Below, piece by piece: positions 13,927 through 14,197 of a stretch of DNA of 14,197 nucleotides; position 1 is the stretch's first letter, and every line of letters starts with the position of its first letter. Where the stretch lies: contig CAYGSW010000159.1 in NCBI GenBank assembly GCA_964352535.1, positions 1 through 14,197 on the forward strand, given 5' to 3'. The position numbers and the translations under genes are program-made. Below the pieces are notes generated by a model, which was not told where the DNA came from, ran no database searches, and saw only the letters and a program-made list of their open reading frames with translations. Source of the stretch: Granulosicoccus sp964352535. GTDB lineage: Bacteria; Pseudomonadota; Gammaproteobacteria; Granulosicoccales; Granulosicoccaceae.

Positions 13927-14103
13927 ATGAATCGGTCTGATCTTGCTATCCATACCGATAAGCATCTCCATCCAGAAGTGCCATTCATTGCCTTTGGTTG
14001 TTTAACGCTGATGCACGCACATCCCAAAAAAGCAAACAACGCTATCGACAAACAAGACCGCGCCATTGGCAATCTACTTCAGGAGGTACAGCTTGCAGCG
14101 TGA
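13927..14103 (+). CDS. Possible small hypothetical protein, 58 aa
   Basis: ATG 13927 opens a 58-codon frame ending at TGA 14101-14103. It reads like protein, with a His-rich start (HTDKHLHPEVP), a short hydrophobic stretch (FIAFGCLTLM) and a helical, charged C-terminus (NNAIDKQDRAIGNLLQEVQ). No Shine-Dalgarno sequence precedes the ATG, and I do not recognise the family. It could be the end of a decayed gene. It is divergent from the EEP gene and just left of the palindromic repeat. Confidence 0.35.
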   Translation: MNRSDLAIHTDKHLHPEVPFIAFGCLTLMHAHPKKANNAIDKQDRAIGNLLQEVQLAA

Positions 14104-14147
14104 CCCAAAACTTGACTCAAAAGCACGATATTTTCATACTCAAGCTT

Positions 14148-14197
14148 CCTAGGAGCTTGTCCGAGAATAAGCTGATCGAGCGAAAGCGCGATATTTC
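14148..14197. repeat. Second copy of the palindromic repeat, cut by the window end
   Basis: CCTAGGAGCTTGTCCGAG (14148-14165) is the inverse of the junction at 3483-3500, and GAATAAGCTGATCG onward (14165-14197) repeats the left arm at 3349. Only the beginning is visible. CAAGCT at 14141-14146 and AGCTTG at 14154-14159 flank the CCTAGG and add a small palindrome at this end. Confidence 0.7.

Overview
The window looks like a stretch of chromosome from a Gram-negative bacterium, most likely a marine or environmental Gammaproteobacterium. The basis is a set of exported proteins (one lipoprotein, one Tat substrate, several Sec substrates), a close match to the proteobacterial L-threonine 3-dehydrogenase, a DUF3422 protein, and a cyclase with a periplasmic sensor. 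A Granulosicoccus-like or Chromatiales-like host is my guess only. There are no rRNA, tRNA or CRISPR signals and no intact transposase.

Layout, left to right. (1) 1-435: the 3' end of a gene for an exported, cysteine-containing beta-sandwich-like protein. (2) 583-1543: two small hypothetical genes transcribed divergently. (3) 1740-2354: an HD-domain protein with the residue pattern of PhnZ/MIOX-type di-iron oxygenases, followed by a strong stem-loop. (4) About 2400-4040: a decay zone. It holds a frameshifted N-terminal piece of an alpha/beta hydrolase, an operator-like inverted repeat, the signal-peptide end of what looks like a Tat nitroreductase, one small intact membrane protein gene, a 345-bp double-palindrome repeat, and the C-terminal piece of a family 38 alpha-mannosidase. 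(5) 4362-5183: a DUF2799 lipoprotein with a coiled-coil tail, ending at a perfect 19-bp inverted repeat. (6) 5283-6485, minus strand: a two-gene unit of a Tat-exported intradiol-dioxygenase-like protein and a ferric-reductase-like di-haem membrane protein. (7) 6902-8182: a DUF3422 protein. (8) 8193-11039, minus strand: tdh followed 15 bp later by a membrane class III nucleotide cyclase. Upstream of tdh lie two adjacent microsatellites, of 8-bp and 7-bp units. (9) 11587-12339 and 12713-13777, minus strand: an exported DUF4159 protein and a membrane-anchored endonuclease/exonuclease/phosphatase protein, with an IS605-like end motif between them. (10) 13927-14197: a possible 58-codon gene, then the start of a second copy of the palindromic repeat, cut by the window end.

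The functional groups that can be read are modest. tdh and the cyclase are probably co-transcribed, tying threonine catabolism to a second-messenger enzyme. The Tat protein and its membrane haem partner look like a periplasmic redox pair, comparable in layout (not homology) to MsrP/MsrQ. The most unusual items are that redox pair, whose dioxygenase-like member has lost both iron-ligand tyrosines; the CCTAGG-bounded palindromic repeat family; the double microsatellite upstream of tdh; and the cyclase with non-canonical base-recognition residues. I did not see an obvious new defence or mobile system.
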